Shown here piece by piece: positions 32,855-41,113 of a stretch of 64,000 nucleotides of DNA. A program made the position numbers and the translations under genes. The notes under the pieces were generated by a model that ran no database searches, had not been told where the DNA came from, and saw only the letters and a program-made list of their open reading frames with translations. The stretch's first letter is position 1. Each line of letters starts with the position of its first letter. Origin of the DNA: CAYFXE01 sp964347035 (GTDB taxonomy: Bacteria > Acidobacteriota > Aminicenantia > Aminicenantales > Aminicenantaceae). The stretch is taken from the NCBI GenBank assembly GCA_964347035.1, contig CAYFXE010000012.1, forward strand, positions 6,134-70,133, written 5' to 3'.

Positions 32855-34099
32855 ATGATCCAAGAATCATTGGAGCGAAAAGCAAGAAAACAGCTCTATA
32901 GAGCCGCCAAAGAAATTCATTTGGATTCGAACATTTTAAAGATTCTCGAGAAACCCATGCGCGTCCTCAAAGTATCCCTTCCAATAAAGTTAGATAACGG
33001 AAGAACAAAAGTCTTTACAGGTTTCCGATGCCAGTACAGCGAGGCCCGCGGCCCAACCAAAGGCGGAGTGCGTTACCATCCCGATCTGACTGAGGATGAG
33101 GTGATCGCCTTAGCCGCTTGGATGACCTGGAAATGTGCCCTCTTGGATTTGCCTTACGGCGGAGCTAAAGGTGGGATCATCTGTGACCCAAAAAAACTTT
33201 CCGAAAATGAGCTGGAGAGATTAACACGAAGATACACGACCGAGATTATGCCCATCCTCGGCCCTCATATCGACATCCCTGCTCCCGACGTGTACACGAC
33301 TTCTAAGACTATGGCCTGGATCATGGATACTTTCTCTCAGTTCAAGGGGTACACCGAACCGAGCATCGTGACTGGAAAACCGGAGATATTGGGAGGATCC
33401 AAAGGTCGTAAGGAAGCCACGGGAAGAGGTGTCGCCATCATCACCCAGGAATTCTTCAAGGCGCGAAAGAAAAGCCTCAAGGGAGCCAAGATTGCCGTCC
33501 AAGGATTCGGCAATGTGGGAGGCCACGCTGCCCTATTCCTCTCTCAGATGGGAGCCAAGATTGTCGCTGTCTCTGATGTTTCAGGAGCCTTAATCAATCC
33601 AGATGGTTTGGATGTCCTTGGTCTCATCGAGTGTGTGGAAAAGCATGCCTGTGTGATCAAGCATCCGGGTGAACAAATTGATAGAGAATCCCTGTTGTAT
33701 CAAGATGTGGACGTTCTCATTCCGGCCGCTCTCGAGAACCAGATTCACAGGAAAAACGTAGAGAAGATCAAGGCCAAAATCATCGTTGAAGGAGCCAACG
33801 GACCGACCACTCCGGAAGCCGATGAGATTCTGGAGAAGCGTAAGATCCCAGTCATCCCCGATATTCTCGCCAATTCCGGGGGAGTTGTGGTCAGCCACTT
33901 AGAATGGGTTCAGGCTCTGAGTGGGCTTTACTGGGAAGAAGAACAGGTCAATGCCGAATTGAAAAGAAAATTAGTCAAGGCTTTTAAGCAAGTCTGGGAG
34001 ATCGCCGCTCAAAGGAAAGTGGCCTTTCGGTGTGCAGCTTACATTGCCGCCATCGAGAAAATGGCCGAAGTCTATCGATATCGAGGCATCTTTCCCTAA
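32855..34099 (+). CDS. gdhA: Glu/Leu/Phe/Val dehydrogenase, likely glutamate dehydrogenase
   Basis: 414-residue hexameric-type glutamate dehydrogenase linking 2-oxoglutarate and ammonia to glutamate. Substrate-site lysines lie in TKGGVRYHPDLTEDEVIALA and the catalytic Lys in DLPYGGAKGGI. The coenzyme domain has KIAVQGFGNVGGHAALFLSQ. A strong AGGAGG precedes the ATG. It fits an amino-acid-fermenting lifestyle together with the ferredoxin-linked 2-oxoacid oxidoreductase, and the symporter at 42.7 kb. NAD versus NADP preference was not assigned. Confidence 0.95.
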   Translation: MIQESLERKARKQLYRAAKEIHLDSNILKILEKPMRVLKVSLPIKLDNGRTKVFTGFRCQYSEARGPTKGGVRYHPDLTEDEVIALAAWMTWKCALLDLPYGGAKGGIICDPKKLSENELERLTRRYTTEIMPILGPHIDIPAPDVYTTSKTMAWIMDTFSQFKGYTEPSIVTGKPEILGGSKGRKEATGRGVAIITQEFFKARKKSLKGAKIAVQGFGNVGGHAALFLSQMGAKIVAVSDVSGALINPDGLDVLGLIECVEKHACVIKHPGEQIDRESLLYQDVDVLIPAALENQIHRKNVEKIKAKIIVEGANGPTTPEADEILEKRKIPVIPDILANSGGVVVSHLEWVQALSGLYWEEEQVNAELKRKLVKAFKQVWEIAAQRKVAFRCAAYIAAIEKMAEVYRYRGIFP

Positions 34100-34114
34100 A
34101 CATCGGCTTTTTCG

Positions 34115-34990
34115 TCACAGACATTTTTTATTTTGCCTTCCCCTTTTATCTTCGTGATCTTTGTGCTTCTTGAATTCCTGACAGCAGGGACAGAAAAAAG
34201 TGCTTCGTCCGCTGAGACGGAATCGCTTGATCCGCTCCCCACAGACTCGACAAGAGAGCCCCTCTCGGCCGTAAACCAGGAGAAAATTCTGGAAGCTTCC
34301 TCTGCGGCCTTGGGAATCCGCGTAGCTTTGGATAGACGTTCCCCTACTCTTTATGGCTTTGTTTAAAACGACTCGTGTGGCTTTCCATAATCTCTTTCTC
34401 TGTCTGCTATCGAGCTGAGATACGGAAGTCGAGGGATGGATGAGTGCTCGGAAGAGAATTTCATCCGCGTAGATATTCCCAATCCCGGCAATGAAGCGTT
34501 GATCAAGGAGTAAGCCTTTTATCCTCGCCTTCCGTCCTCTGAAGAGTTTGTCGAAGGAGGACGAATCTATTTCCAAAGGCTCAGGACCAAGAAGGCGGAG
34601 CTCTTTGATAAGGTAAGCCTCAGAAGTGCGAAGGCAACGCAAAAAGCCAAATTTACGAATATCCCGAAACCTTAGCTCACTCTTCTGGCTTTTGAACCTA
34701 AGGAGGAAATGTGTATGTTTGTCCAGGGGTGCTGTTCTTGAGCAGAGGATGAGCCTCCCCGTCATTTTAAGATGAAAAAGGAGACTCAAGTCATCTTGGC
34801 AATTGACGAGAATCATCTTCCCCATCCGACTCAGGTCAATGATTCTTTTCCCTCTGATCTTGTGGAGAAGGCATAGATCCTCATTCTTGAGGAGAGGAGG
34901 GAAAAGGAGCTTGAATGACTCGATCGTTAAACCTCTGATTTTGGGGGATAGATCCCTCACGATCGTCTCGATTTCTGGAAGTTCTGGCAT
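34115..34990 (-). CDS. mutM: Formamidopyrimidine-DNA glycosylase
   Basis: Repairs 8-oxoguanine and FaPy lesions. 291 residues. It begins MPELPEIETIVRDL, with the catalytic Pro2 and Glu3, and Lys near residue 56 lies in LSRMGKMILVN. The helix-two-turn-helix stretch LLLDQRFIAGIGNIYADEIL is typical. The zinc finger (CRVCGERIKRF and FFCPCCQEF) is present, followed by an unusual extra basic tail of about 18 residues (KKHKDHEDKRGRQNKKC). It is convergent with gdhA and divergent from the membrane-protein genes. Confidence 0.95.
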   Translation of the reverse strand: MPELPEIETIVRDLSPKIRGLTIESFKLLFPPLLKNEDLCLLHKIRGKRIIDLSRMGKMILVNCQDDLSLLFHLKMTGRLILCSRTAPLDKHTHFLLRFKSQKSELRFRDIRKFGFLRCLRTSEAYLIKELRLLGPEPLEIDSSSFDKLFRGRKARIKGLLLDQRFIAGIGNIYADEILFRALIHPSTSVSQLDSRQRKRLWKATRVVLNKAIKSRGTSIQSYADSQGRRGSFQNFLLVYGREGLSCRVCGERIKRFRLSGRSTFFCPCCQEFKKHKDHEDKRGRQNKKCL

Positions 34991-35057
34991 CGACTCAAAC
35001 CTCGCAGTTGTCCGCTAATCTTATAGAAAAAATTGAGGGGAATCAATCTCGATAAAA

Positions 35058-35074
35058 TTTAGGTCAGACCTAAA
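35058..35074. repeat. 17-bp palindrome TTTAGGTC-A-GACCTAAA
   Basis: Perfect 8-base arms around a central A in the divergent region between mutM and the small membrane-protein genes. Its GGTCAGACC core resembles the outer arms of the REP-like element at 11.3 kb, so it may be a short relic of that family or an operator. Confidence 0.4.
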
Positions 35075-35124
35075 ATCTTCTTGATTTGTATCGTTTATTT
35101 TTTTATTATTCTTAATTCATAAAG

Positions 35125-35493
35125 ATGAAAACAAAATCTATCATATGTTTCCTTTTAGGATGGTTCATTCCTGGCCTCGGGCACCTCACCCTAAAAAGAT
35201 TCTGGAGAGCGGGTATTCTCTTCTTCGCTGTATCCTCGATGGCTGCTCTCGGCTTGATCATGGGAGGAAAGATCTATTCCTTCCAGACAGAAAATCCTCT
35301 GACGATTCTGGCCTTTTTCTCTGACATCGGCAATGGCTTGCTCTACATCACCTCTAGATTCTTAACCATCGGGCTAGGAGAGCTGAAAAAAACCACATTC
35401 GAATTCGGAACAGCTTACATCGCTGGTGCCGGACTCCTGAATTATCTGGTTGCCCTGGATGCTTTTGATATCGCTTCCGGAAAAAAGAAATGA
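35125..35493 (+). CDS. Small multipass membrane protein (DUF6677/TM2-like)
   Basis: 122 residues with at least three hydrophobic segments: CFLLGWFIPGLGHLTL, AGILFFAVSSMAALGLIMGG and YIAGAGLLNYLVALDAF. The start GWFIPGLGHLTLKRFWRAG resembles TM2-type proteins with a GxGxxYxG-like turn. I recall similar acidobacterial proteins under DUF6677, but could not verify this. Function is unknown. It overlaps the next small gene by 4 bp (ATGA), so the two are coupled. Confidence 0.7.
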   Translation: MKTKSIICFLLGWFIPGLGHLTLKRFWRAGILFFAVSSMAALGLIMGGKIYSFQTENPLTILAFFSDIGNGLLYITSRFLTIGLGELKKTTFEFGTAYIAGAGLLNYLVALDAFDIASGKKK

Positions 35494-35669
35494 TTTTAAA
35501 AAGTCACATTCTCTCCATGGTGATTTACTCTCTTCTCGTCTGCATTGTCCTCGCTCTTCTCCGAAGGGAAAACAGACGAGCCCAGGTCAAATATGCCCTC
35601 TCGCTCTTCTTGTTCATGGTTGTCGGAGCGCTCCTCTTCGGCTGGTTGATGTATCTCTTTATACTTTAA
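35490..35669 (+). CDS. Small two-helix membrane protein (59 aa)
   Basis: A 59-residue ORF starting ATG at 35490, overlapping the previous stop as ATGA. It has two hydrophobic helices, MVIYSLLVCIVLALL and YALSLFLFMVVGALLFGWLM, joined by a basic turn (RRENRRAQVK). No known family is recognised. The coupling suggests it works with the preceding membrane protein. Confidence 0.65.
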   Translation: MILKSHILSMVIYSLLVCIVLALLRRENRRAQVKYALSLFLFMVVGALLFGWLMYLFIL

Positions 35670-35701
35670 CTCTCTTTCTTTCTATCCCCAAATCGATATG
35701 C

Positions 35702-35707
35702 TATAAT
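35702..35707 (+). promoter_or_regulatory. -10-like TATAAT upstream of the gatB fragment and ftsEX
   Basis: A perfect TATAAT lies 15 bp before the ATG of the short gatB-like ORF and 124 bp before ftsE. The -35 region is poor (no TTGACA at 16-18 bp), so activity is uncertain. Confidence 0.3.
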
Positions 35708-35721
35708 TCTTTCCTTACTGG

Positions 35722-35838
35722 ATGATACCTCAAGATTATGAGCCTTTCATCGGACTCGAAATCCATACCCAACCTTCTTCAAAAACAAAGCTTTCGTGTG
35801 ACTGTGGCTATATCTACTGGACTTTGAAAGATGATTGA
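35722..35838 (+). pseudogene. N-terminal fragment resembling GatB (Asp/Glu-tRNA amidotransferase subunit B)
   Basis: The 38-codon ORF starts MIPQDYEPFIGLEIHTQ and continues SSKTKLSCDCG. This is close to the conserved GatB N terminus (YE.VIGLEIH.QL.TKTK.FC.C). Homology stops after about 32 residues and the frame ends TGA inside the start of ftsE (8-bp overlap). The rest of gatB is absent nearby. It may be a broken gene whose promoter now drives ftsEX, or a leader ORF that is translated. Confidence 0.6.
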
Positions 35839-36496
35839 ACTATTTCATATTTGGAAACAGTACCAGAAACCTGATTGGGCCCTGTCCGATATCACCCTCC
35901 ATTTGGAAGACGGAGATTTTTTCTTCGTCACCGGTCCCAGCGGCTCAGGGAAGACAACTCTCCTCAAGATCATCTTCCGAGAGCTCTTCCCGACCCAAGG
36001 CCAGATCATCATCGACGGCCGAAACATCCTGAAGATTCCGGCTCATAAAATTTATGAACTGCGAAGGCGCATGGGCATGGTCTTCCAAGACTTTCGCCTT
36101 CTTTTCCATAGAAGAGTTTTTGACAATGTTTCAATCGTCCTCCAAGTCCTGGGAGTTCCACGAAAGGACATAAGACGAAGAGTCTTCCATGCTTTAAGGA
36201 TGGTTAATCTGCATAACAGGATGTGGGATTACCCCTCTCATCTCTCGTACGGAGAACAGCAGAGAGTCGCTATCGCCAGAGCTATTGTCAACAATCCGAA
36301 AATCATATTGGCTGATGAGCCTACGGGGAACCTGGATCCTGAGCTAGCCTTTGAAATCATGGATCTCTTCAGCCAGATCAACAAACGTGGGGCCACGGTC
36401 ATCATCGGAACCCATGACAGAGAGCTCATCCGCCATTTCGGGAATAAAATTCTTTTTCTGTACAAAGGCAAACTTATCCGAAAGGAATCGCTCTGA
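35831..36496 (+). CDS. ftsE: Cell-division ABC transporter ATP-binding protein FtsE
   Basis: 221-residue ATPase partner of FtsX, which controls septal peptidoglycan hydrolases. Walker A is VTGPSGSGKTTLLKIIF, Q-loop RMGMVFQDFRLL, Walker B IILADEPTGNLD and the H-loop GTHDREL. The ABC signature is LSYGEQQR and not the usual LSGGEQQR, so one signature glycine is replaced by Tyr. The start overlaps the gatB-like fragment and the end overlaps the proposed ftsX start (CTGA), so ftsE-ftsX coupling is tight. Confidence 0.93.
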   Translation: MIELFHIWKQYQKPDWALSDITLHLEDGDFFFVTGPSGSGKTTLLKIIFRELFPTQGQIIIDGRNILKIPAHKIYELRRRMGMVFQDFRLLFHRRVFDNVSIVLQVLGVPRKDIRRRVFHALRMVNLHNRMWDYPSHLSYGEQQRVAIARAIVNNPKIILADEPTGNLDPELAFEIMDLFSQINKRGATVIIGTHDRELIRHFGNKILFLYKGKLIRKESL

Positions 36497-37401
36497 TCAC
36501 CCAAAAATTAAACTATTTTTTCAGAGAAACGGTTAACAATCTCTGGCAGTTTAGAACCCGAAACATCTTCTCCATAACGATTATCTGTTTTTCCTTCTTG
36601 ATACTCGGAATCTTTCTGTCTCTCTCGAACAACCTTCAATATGTCGCTAGACAGTTGTCCCAGGATATCGCAGTCTTCGTTTACCTGGATAAAAATCCCA
36701 AGAATGAACAGGTTCGGGAAATCGAAGAAACGTTAAAAAGCTCTTCTCTAGTTTCTCGGATTCAGTACATAAGCTCTGAAAAGGCCTTGGAGAGATTTGG
36801 AGAGAAGTTCCCTGAACTTAAAGGCATCATCGAAAACCTAAGAATGAATCCCTTCCCACCTTCGTTTGAAATCTCGATCGAGGACCAAAGTGTTACTCCA
36901 GGCGAGATTCAGTCCTTCATCCAAGACATCAGAAAATCAGAGGATGTTGAGGACGTTCAGTTCAGCCAGGAATGGGTGGAAAAGGTCCGATCCGTAAGTC
37001 GGTTGATCAAGGCCATCGGATTTTTCTTTGGGGGGATTCTTATCTTCGCCTCATTCTTCATCATTTCTAATGTGATTAAACTCAATGTTTTCGCCCGGAA
37101 AGAGGAAATTGAAATCCTCCGTTTGATCGGAGCGACCAACTCGTTTATCAGAATTCCTTTCCTAACCGAGGGAATCATTCTCGGTATATTCGGGGGAATC
37201 ATATCCCTCCTCCTCCTGCTTGTCTTAATAAAAATTTTTCCCTTTTATCTTGGATCTTCTTTGGGAGCTCTCCAAGACCTCATCAATTTCCGGTATCTTT
37301 CCGTTTCACAAAGCTTGATACTCATTGCTGGAGGAGCCATTATCGGCTGCCTGGGAAGTCTCAGCTCACTGGCTCGTTTTTTGAAGGAACACAAGAGTTA
37401 A
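36493..37401 (+). CDS. ftsX: Cell-division protein FtsX
   Basis: FtsX-family permease without transport function, about 302 residues. The family-like N terminus NYFFRETVNNLWQFRTRNIF lies upstream of any ATG, GTG or TTG in frame; the first such codon (TTG 36598) falls inside the first membrane helix. The best start is CTG at 36493, six bases after AAAGGA and overlapping the ftsE stop as CTGA. TM1 is FSITIICFSFLILGIFLSLS. A periplasmic loop of about 120 residues follows (DIAVFVYLDKNPKNEQVREI), then three C-terminal helices (FFFGGILIFASFFIISNVI and others). Its 3' end overlaps the convergent endonuclease V gene by 41 bp. Confidence 0.88.
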   Translation: MITQKLNYFFRETVNNLWQFRTRNIFSITIICFSFLILGIFLSLSNNLQYVARQLSQDIAVFVYLDKNPKNEQVREIEETLKSSSLVSRIQYISSEKALERFGEKFPELKGIIENLRMNPFPPSFEISIEDQSVTPGEIQSFIQDIRKSEDVEDVQFSQEWVEKVRSVSRLIKAIGFFFGGILIFASFFIISNVIKLNVFARKEEIEILRLIGATNSFIRIPFLTEGIILGIFGGIISLLLLLVLIKIFPFYLGSSLGALQDLINFRYLSVSQSLILIAGGAIIGCLGSLSSLARFLKEHKS

Positions 37402-38056
37402 AATAGAAAGACTCTTCATTTTCCATGAAGATTTGGCTGGCTGTGGAATGCGCCTTTCTCAAAGGCTCCGGAATTCGAAATTTCGAGCATTCCAGGACAA
37501 TTCTCACCGCATTCAGAAAATCGATTCTATGCCCCGGGGAGACGAAGATCGGCTTGACGTCCGCCCTCGTCCTTAAACATATTCCTACTTTATCCTTTTT
37601 ATCATTCCGGAAAAATGTAAATGCCCCTCTATTCTTGTTTGGTAAAGTAAAGGGAAAAAACGGGGTCTTAGCACAGCCGATCGTACAAATATCCAGGAGG
37701 ACTCCGACGTAAGAGGCCAAGCCCATCTTTCGAGGATGGGCGATGCCATTCCCATCAACCAAAATCACTTCAGGAATTGTCTTGATTTTCCTATAGGCCG
37801 CGATAAACGCAGGCGCTTCTCGAAATGCCAAGTATCCAGGAACGTAAGGAAACTTGACCTCTCGGATAGCATGAACTGTTTCGACGAGTTTAAACTCAGG
37901 AATATGGAAAACGACAATCGACGCTCCTATTCTTTTCTTGCGCTTATCATAACTGAAGTCCACTCCTCCAATAAACCCCACCTCTCTTTCGCACCACGTC
38001 AATTTCAACCTCTTCGAAAGCTTGAGCTGAAGCTCGGCGGCTTTTCTCAAATCCAT
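37361..38056 (-). CDS. nfi: Endonuclease V (deoxyinosine 3' endonuclease)
   Basis: Cleaves near deoxyinosine in damaged DNA. 231 residues from the ATG at 38056 (GAGG 8 bases upstream); an upstream in-frame extension to 38257 lacks homology. Conserved features are GGVDFSYDKRKKRIGASIVV (catalytic Asp), FPYVPGYLAFREAPAFI and VILVDGNGIAHPRKMGLASY with the second acidic residue, and SPGHRIDFLNAVRIVL. A short Ser/Asn-rich tail extends past the usual end and overlaps ftsX. Confidence 0.93.
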   Translation of the reverse strand: MDLRKAAELQLKLSKRLKLTWCEREVGFIGGVDFSYDKRKKRIGASIVVFHIPEFKLVETVHAIREVKFPYVPGYLAFREAPAFIAAYRKIKTIPEVILVDGNGIAHPRKMGLASYVGVLLDICTIGCAKTPFFPFTLPNKNRGAFTFFRNDKKDKVGICLRTRADVKPIFVSPGHRIDFLNAVRIVLECSKFRIPEPLRKAHSTASQIFMENEESFYFNSCVPSKNEPVS

Positions 38057-38168
38057 TATCCTTTCCTCACACCCAAAGAAAAGTTTAGTGCGTTGCCGAA
38101 CAAAGGTCAACGGCCTCCCCCAGTACAGATTGACATGGGTGTCAGTCTTATCATAAAATTCTTTAATA

Positions 38169-38945
38169 ATGGCGTCCCTCGGACAAGAACTCAGGCGTGA
38201 AAGAGAACTAAGGGGGATATCCCTAAACGAAATTGCTGATTCAACAAAAATAAGCATCCGTTATCTCCAGGCCCTCGAGGATGATGAATTGGACATCCTC
38301 CCCGGCCAATTCTTCACCAAAGGCATCATCCGGGCCTACGCTAAGTTCCTTGGTCTTGAAGAAGAGTCCGTCCTGAACAAATACTATGAAGACATCCTCC
38401 TCCGAGAACAGATCCTGGATAAGGAAAAAAAGAGGAAGGAACGAGATTCAGGAGAAACCTCTAGGAAGACCACAAGAATGCTGCCCTACGGCCTTGCCCT
38501 TATCATTCTCATCTTTGTGGTGATTTCCGTTTTTATCTTGATGCCAAAAAGGTCATCTTCTCTCGAGGAAACCTTCATCCCGAGTTCATCTCTCTCCTCT
38601 GGGATCCCTCACTCTCCCCCGGCCTTTCAACAGGAGGCTTTTTTAGGTGTTAAAATCCACCTGGATATATTTTTTAAGGAAAAAACATGGATTCAAGTTT
38701 ATGCTGATGGTGAGTTAAAACTCGACGGATTAAAAAATCCCGGAGAGAGGATCAAGCTCCGAGCTTCCGAAGAGCTCTTGATCCATTTGGGAAATGCGGG
38801 AGGCATCATCTACAGTCTGAATAATAAGGCGGGAAAACCGTTGGGTTCATCTGGAGCTGTTGTCAAGAATATTAAAATCACCCTTGAGAATCTCCAGGAA
38901 TTTTACGCCCAAGAAGAAGAGCTAGAAGAAATGGCTAGGACATGA
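38169..38945 (+). CDS. rodZ: RodZ-like cytoskeletal HTH membrane protein
   Basis: 258 residues. The N-terminal Cro/C1-type HTH (LGQELRRERELRGISLNEIA and KISIRYLQALEDDELDILPG) is the RodZ type that binds MreB, not DNA. A basic stretch (KEKKRKERDSGETSRKTTR) precedes one membrane helix (YGLALIILIFVVISVFILM). The periplasmic part ends in a beta-rich DUF4115-like domain (IFFKEKTWIQVYADGELKL). It overlaps the downstream histidine kinase by 4 bp, an unusual link between cell-shape and two-component genes. Confidence 0.88.
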   Translation: MASLGQELRRERELRGISLNEIADSTKISIRYLQALEDDELDILPGQFFTKGIIRAYAKFLGLEEESVLNKYYEDILLREQILDKEKKRKERDSGETSRKTTRMLPYGLALIILIFVVISVFILMPKRSSSLEETFIPSSSLSSGIPHSPPAFQQEAFLGVKIHLDIFFKEKTWIQVYADGELKLDGLKNPGERIKLRASEELLIHLGNAGGIIYSLNNKAGKPLGSSGAVVKNIKITLENLQEFYAQEEELEEMART

Positions 38946-41113
38946 AAATGGAAAAAACGCGAAAAAAGGGACCCCGGGTGGTCGGGGCCATCATCGTCCT
39001 TCTCATCATCCTCTTTTTTGCCATCGAATTCTTCATCAGAGAATCACAAGAATTCTCTCCGACTGCATTCACCAACATCCTCCTGTCCACCCTCCAGATC
39101 ATCGTCCTCCTCCTGTTTCTTATCCTTCTATTCGTTCTAAGCCGAAACCTGATAAAACTCTACTTGGAAAGAAAGAGAAAGGTCGTCGGCGCTCATTTCA
39201 AAACAAAACTACTCCTCTTCTTCACGGCCCTTTCTCTCCTCCCCACCCTCCTCCTCTTCTTGTTCGCCAGTGATCTGATCAGCCGGAACATCGAAAACTG
39301 GTTCAAAACACCCATCGACAAAATATTAGATGACACGAAGAGTCTGGCTGATGGATTCTACCAGAACAGCGAGGAGATCACCTTTCACTACGCTCAACAA
39401 CTCACCAAGGCTATCCAGAGTCGAAACCTTATTGATCCCGACCGCCGGATCTTGTTGATGGACTTCATCAAAGAAAAGCTCACAGAATACCGACTGGACG
39501 AGATATGTGTCTACCTGGAAGATGAGGAGCTATTCGCTTACCTAAATGCTAGTCTCCCCCTGAGAGACTACAGGGATCTCGAAATCAACATCATCAAAAG
39601 AGCTCATTTGGGAGAAAAATTCAGCAGCATCGAACCCATGGGTAACGGTGAGATGATCCGACGAGGGCTTTCTTTTAAGATCCCGGAGATGGGAAACGTC
39701 CTTGTCGTCGCCGGAAAATTCCTCCCCCAAAACTACACACAGAGAATCAATAACATTAGCGCCTATGTCCAGAGATATCATCAACTTAAAATACAAAGGA
39801 ATCCCGTGAAGACATTTTACCTGATCACCCTGATATTCATCACCCTTCTCATCATCTTCGCAGCCAGCTGGATCGGGTTTCATCTTGCTAAGAGCATCAC
39901 CGTCCCGATAGAAAAACTGGCTCACGCCACAAAGGAGGTCTCCAGAGGAAATCTGGACGTTAGAGTCGAAGATCCTGCCTCCGATGAACTGGGAATCCTG
40001 ATCGACTCATTCAACCAGATGATATCTGACCTAAAGGAAAGTCAGTATAACATCGCTCAGAAGACTTCAGAGCTGGAGGCCCGGAAAAAATACATAGAGG
40101 CGATTCTCAACAACATATCCACGGGAGTGATCACATTGGATGCCAATGGTGTCGTTTCCACGATTAATCCCTCTGCTCGTGAGATGCTGGGGCTGAAGGA
40201 GAGGGACATCATCGGCAAGAACTACAGAGAGGTTCTCATCCATGACACATATAAAGAGATCGTGGACTACATCAGCCGAGGACTCGTCAAGAAATATAAA
40301 CTGAGTGAGAAAGAGATAGACCTAAGCTTGAACGACCAAAGAGAGACACTGGCACTCACCCTATCGCCTCTAAGACAAACCGACAACAGGTTTTCTGGAA
40401 TGATCGTCGTCCTCGACAACCTGACGCAGCTTATCCAGGCTCAAAAAATTGCAGCCTGGAAAGAAGTGGCCCAGCGCGTCGCTCATGAGATCAAGAATCC
40501 CCTCACACCAATCCAGCTTTCTGCCGAACGAATCCTCAAAAACCTCAAGAGAAAAGAAAAAAAACAAGATATTGTCATCAATGAAGGAGCCAAGACCATC
40601 GTTGAAGAAGCAAACACGATTAAGTCCCTCGTCGATGAATTCTCAAATTTTGCCCGCATGCCGAGCGTCCATCTTCAATCAAAAGATGTCCACGAGATCC
40701 TGGATCAGACAATTGCTCTTTTCAGGAGCGTTTTCACCAAGGTCGAATTTGATGTCGTCCTATCACCTGAGGTTCCTTGTCCCCCCCAACTCGATCCCGT
40801 ACAGATGAAAAGGGTTTTCATTAATCTTCTCGATAACGCCGTCGAAGCCATGGAGAAAAAAGGGAAGATCGAGATAAGAACGTCTTTCGATAGAGTCAGC
40901 CAAAGGGTGAAAATCGAGATTGGTGACTCTGGTCCTGGAATTTCGGAAAAAGAAAAAGGAAAGCTCTTCCTTCCACATTTCTCGACGAAAAAAAAGGGGA
41001 CTGGGCTCGGTTTAGCTATTGTCAGCCAAGTCATCACCGAACACGGCGGCTCCATCGAAGTCGAGGATAACCATCCCCATGGAGCCAAATTTATCATCCA
41101 GATTCCATCATGA
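38942..41113 (+). CDS. NtrY-like sensor histidine kinase
   Basis: 723 residues. Three N-terminal helices (VVGAIIVLLIILFFAIEFFI, TLQIIVLLLFLILLFVLS, LLLFFTALSLLPTLLLFLF) and one before HAMP (YLITLIFITLLIIFAASWIG) flank a periplasmic sensor. HAMP (KSITVPIEKLAHATKEVSRG), PAS (ILNNISTGVITLDANGVVST), HisKA (VAHEIKNPLTPIQLSAERIL) and ATPase boxes (NLLDNAVEAME, GDSGPGI, KGTGLGLAIV) follow in the NtrY order. It overlaps the response regulator by 4 bp, so they form a pair. Nitrogen or redox control is typical of the family, but the signal here is unknown. Confidence 0.93.
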   Translation: MKMEKTRKKGPRVVGAIIVLLIILFFAIEFFIRESQEFSPTAFTNILLSTLQIIVLLLFLILLFVLSRNLIKLYLERKRKVVGAHFKTKLLLFFTALSLLPTLLLFLFASDLISRNIENWFKTPIDKILDDTKSLADGFYQNSEEITFHYAQQLTKAIQSRNLIDPDRRILLMDFIKEKLTEYRLDEICVYLEDEELFAYLNASLPLRDYRDLEINIIKRAHLGEKFSSIEPMGNGEMIRRGLSFKIPEMGNVLVVAGKFLPQNYTQRINNISAYVQRYHQLKIQRNPVKTFYLITLIFITLLIIFAASWIGFHLAKSITVPIEKLAHATKEVSRGNLDVRVEDPASDELGILIDSFNQMISDLKESQYNIAQKTSELEARKKYIEAILNNISTGVITLDANGVVSTINPSAREMLGLKERDIIGKNYREVLIHDTYKEIVDYISRGLVKKYKLSEKEIDLSLNDQRETLALTLSPLRQTDNRFSGMIVVLDNLTQLIQAQKIAAWKEVAQRVAHEIKNPLTPIQLSAERILKNLKRKEKKQDIVINEGAKTIVEEANTIKSLVDEFSNFARMPSVHLQSKDVHEILDQTIALFRSVFTKVEFDVVLSPEVPCPPQLDPVQMKRVFINLLDNAVEAMEKKGKIEIRTSFDRVSQRVKIEIGDSGPGISEKEKGKLFLPHFSTKKKGTGLGLAIVSQVITEHGGSIEVEDNHPHGAKFIIQIPS

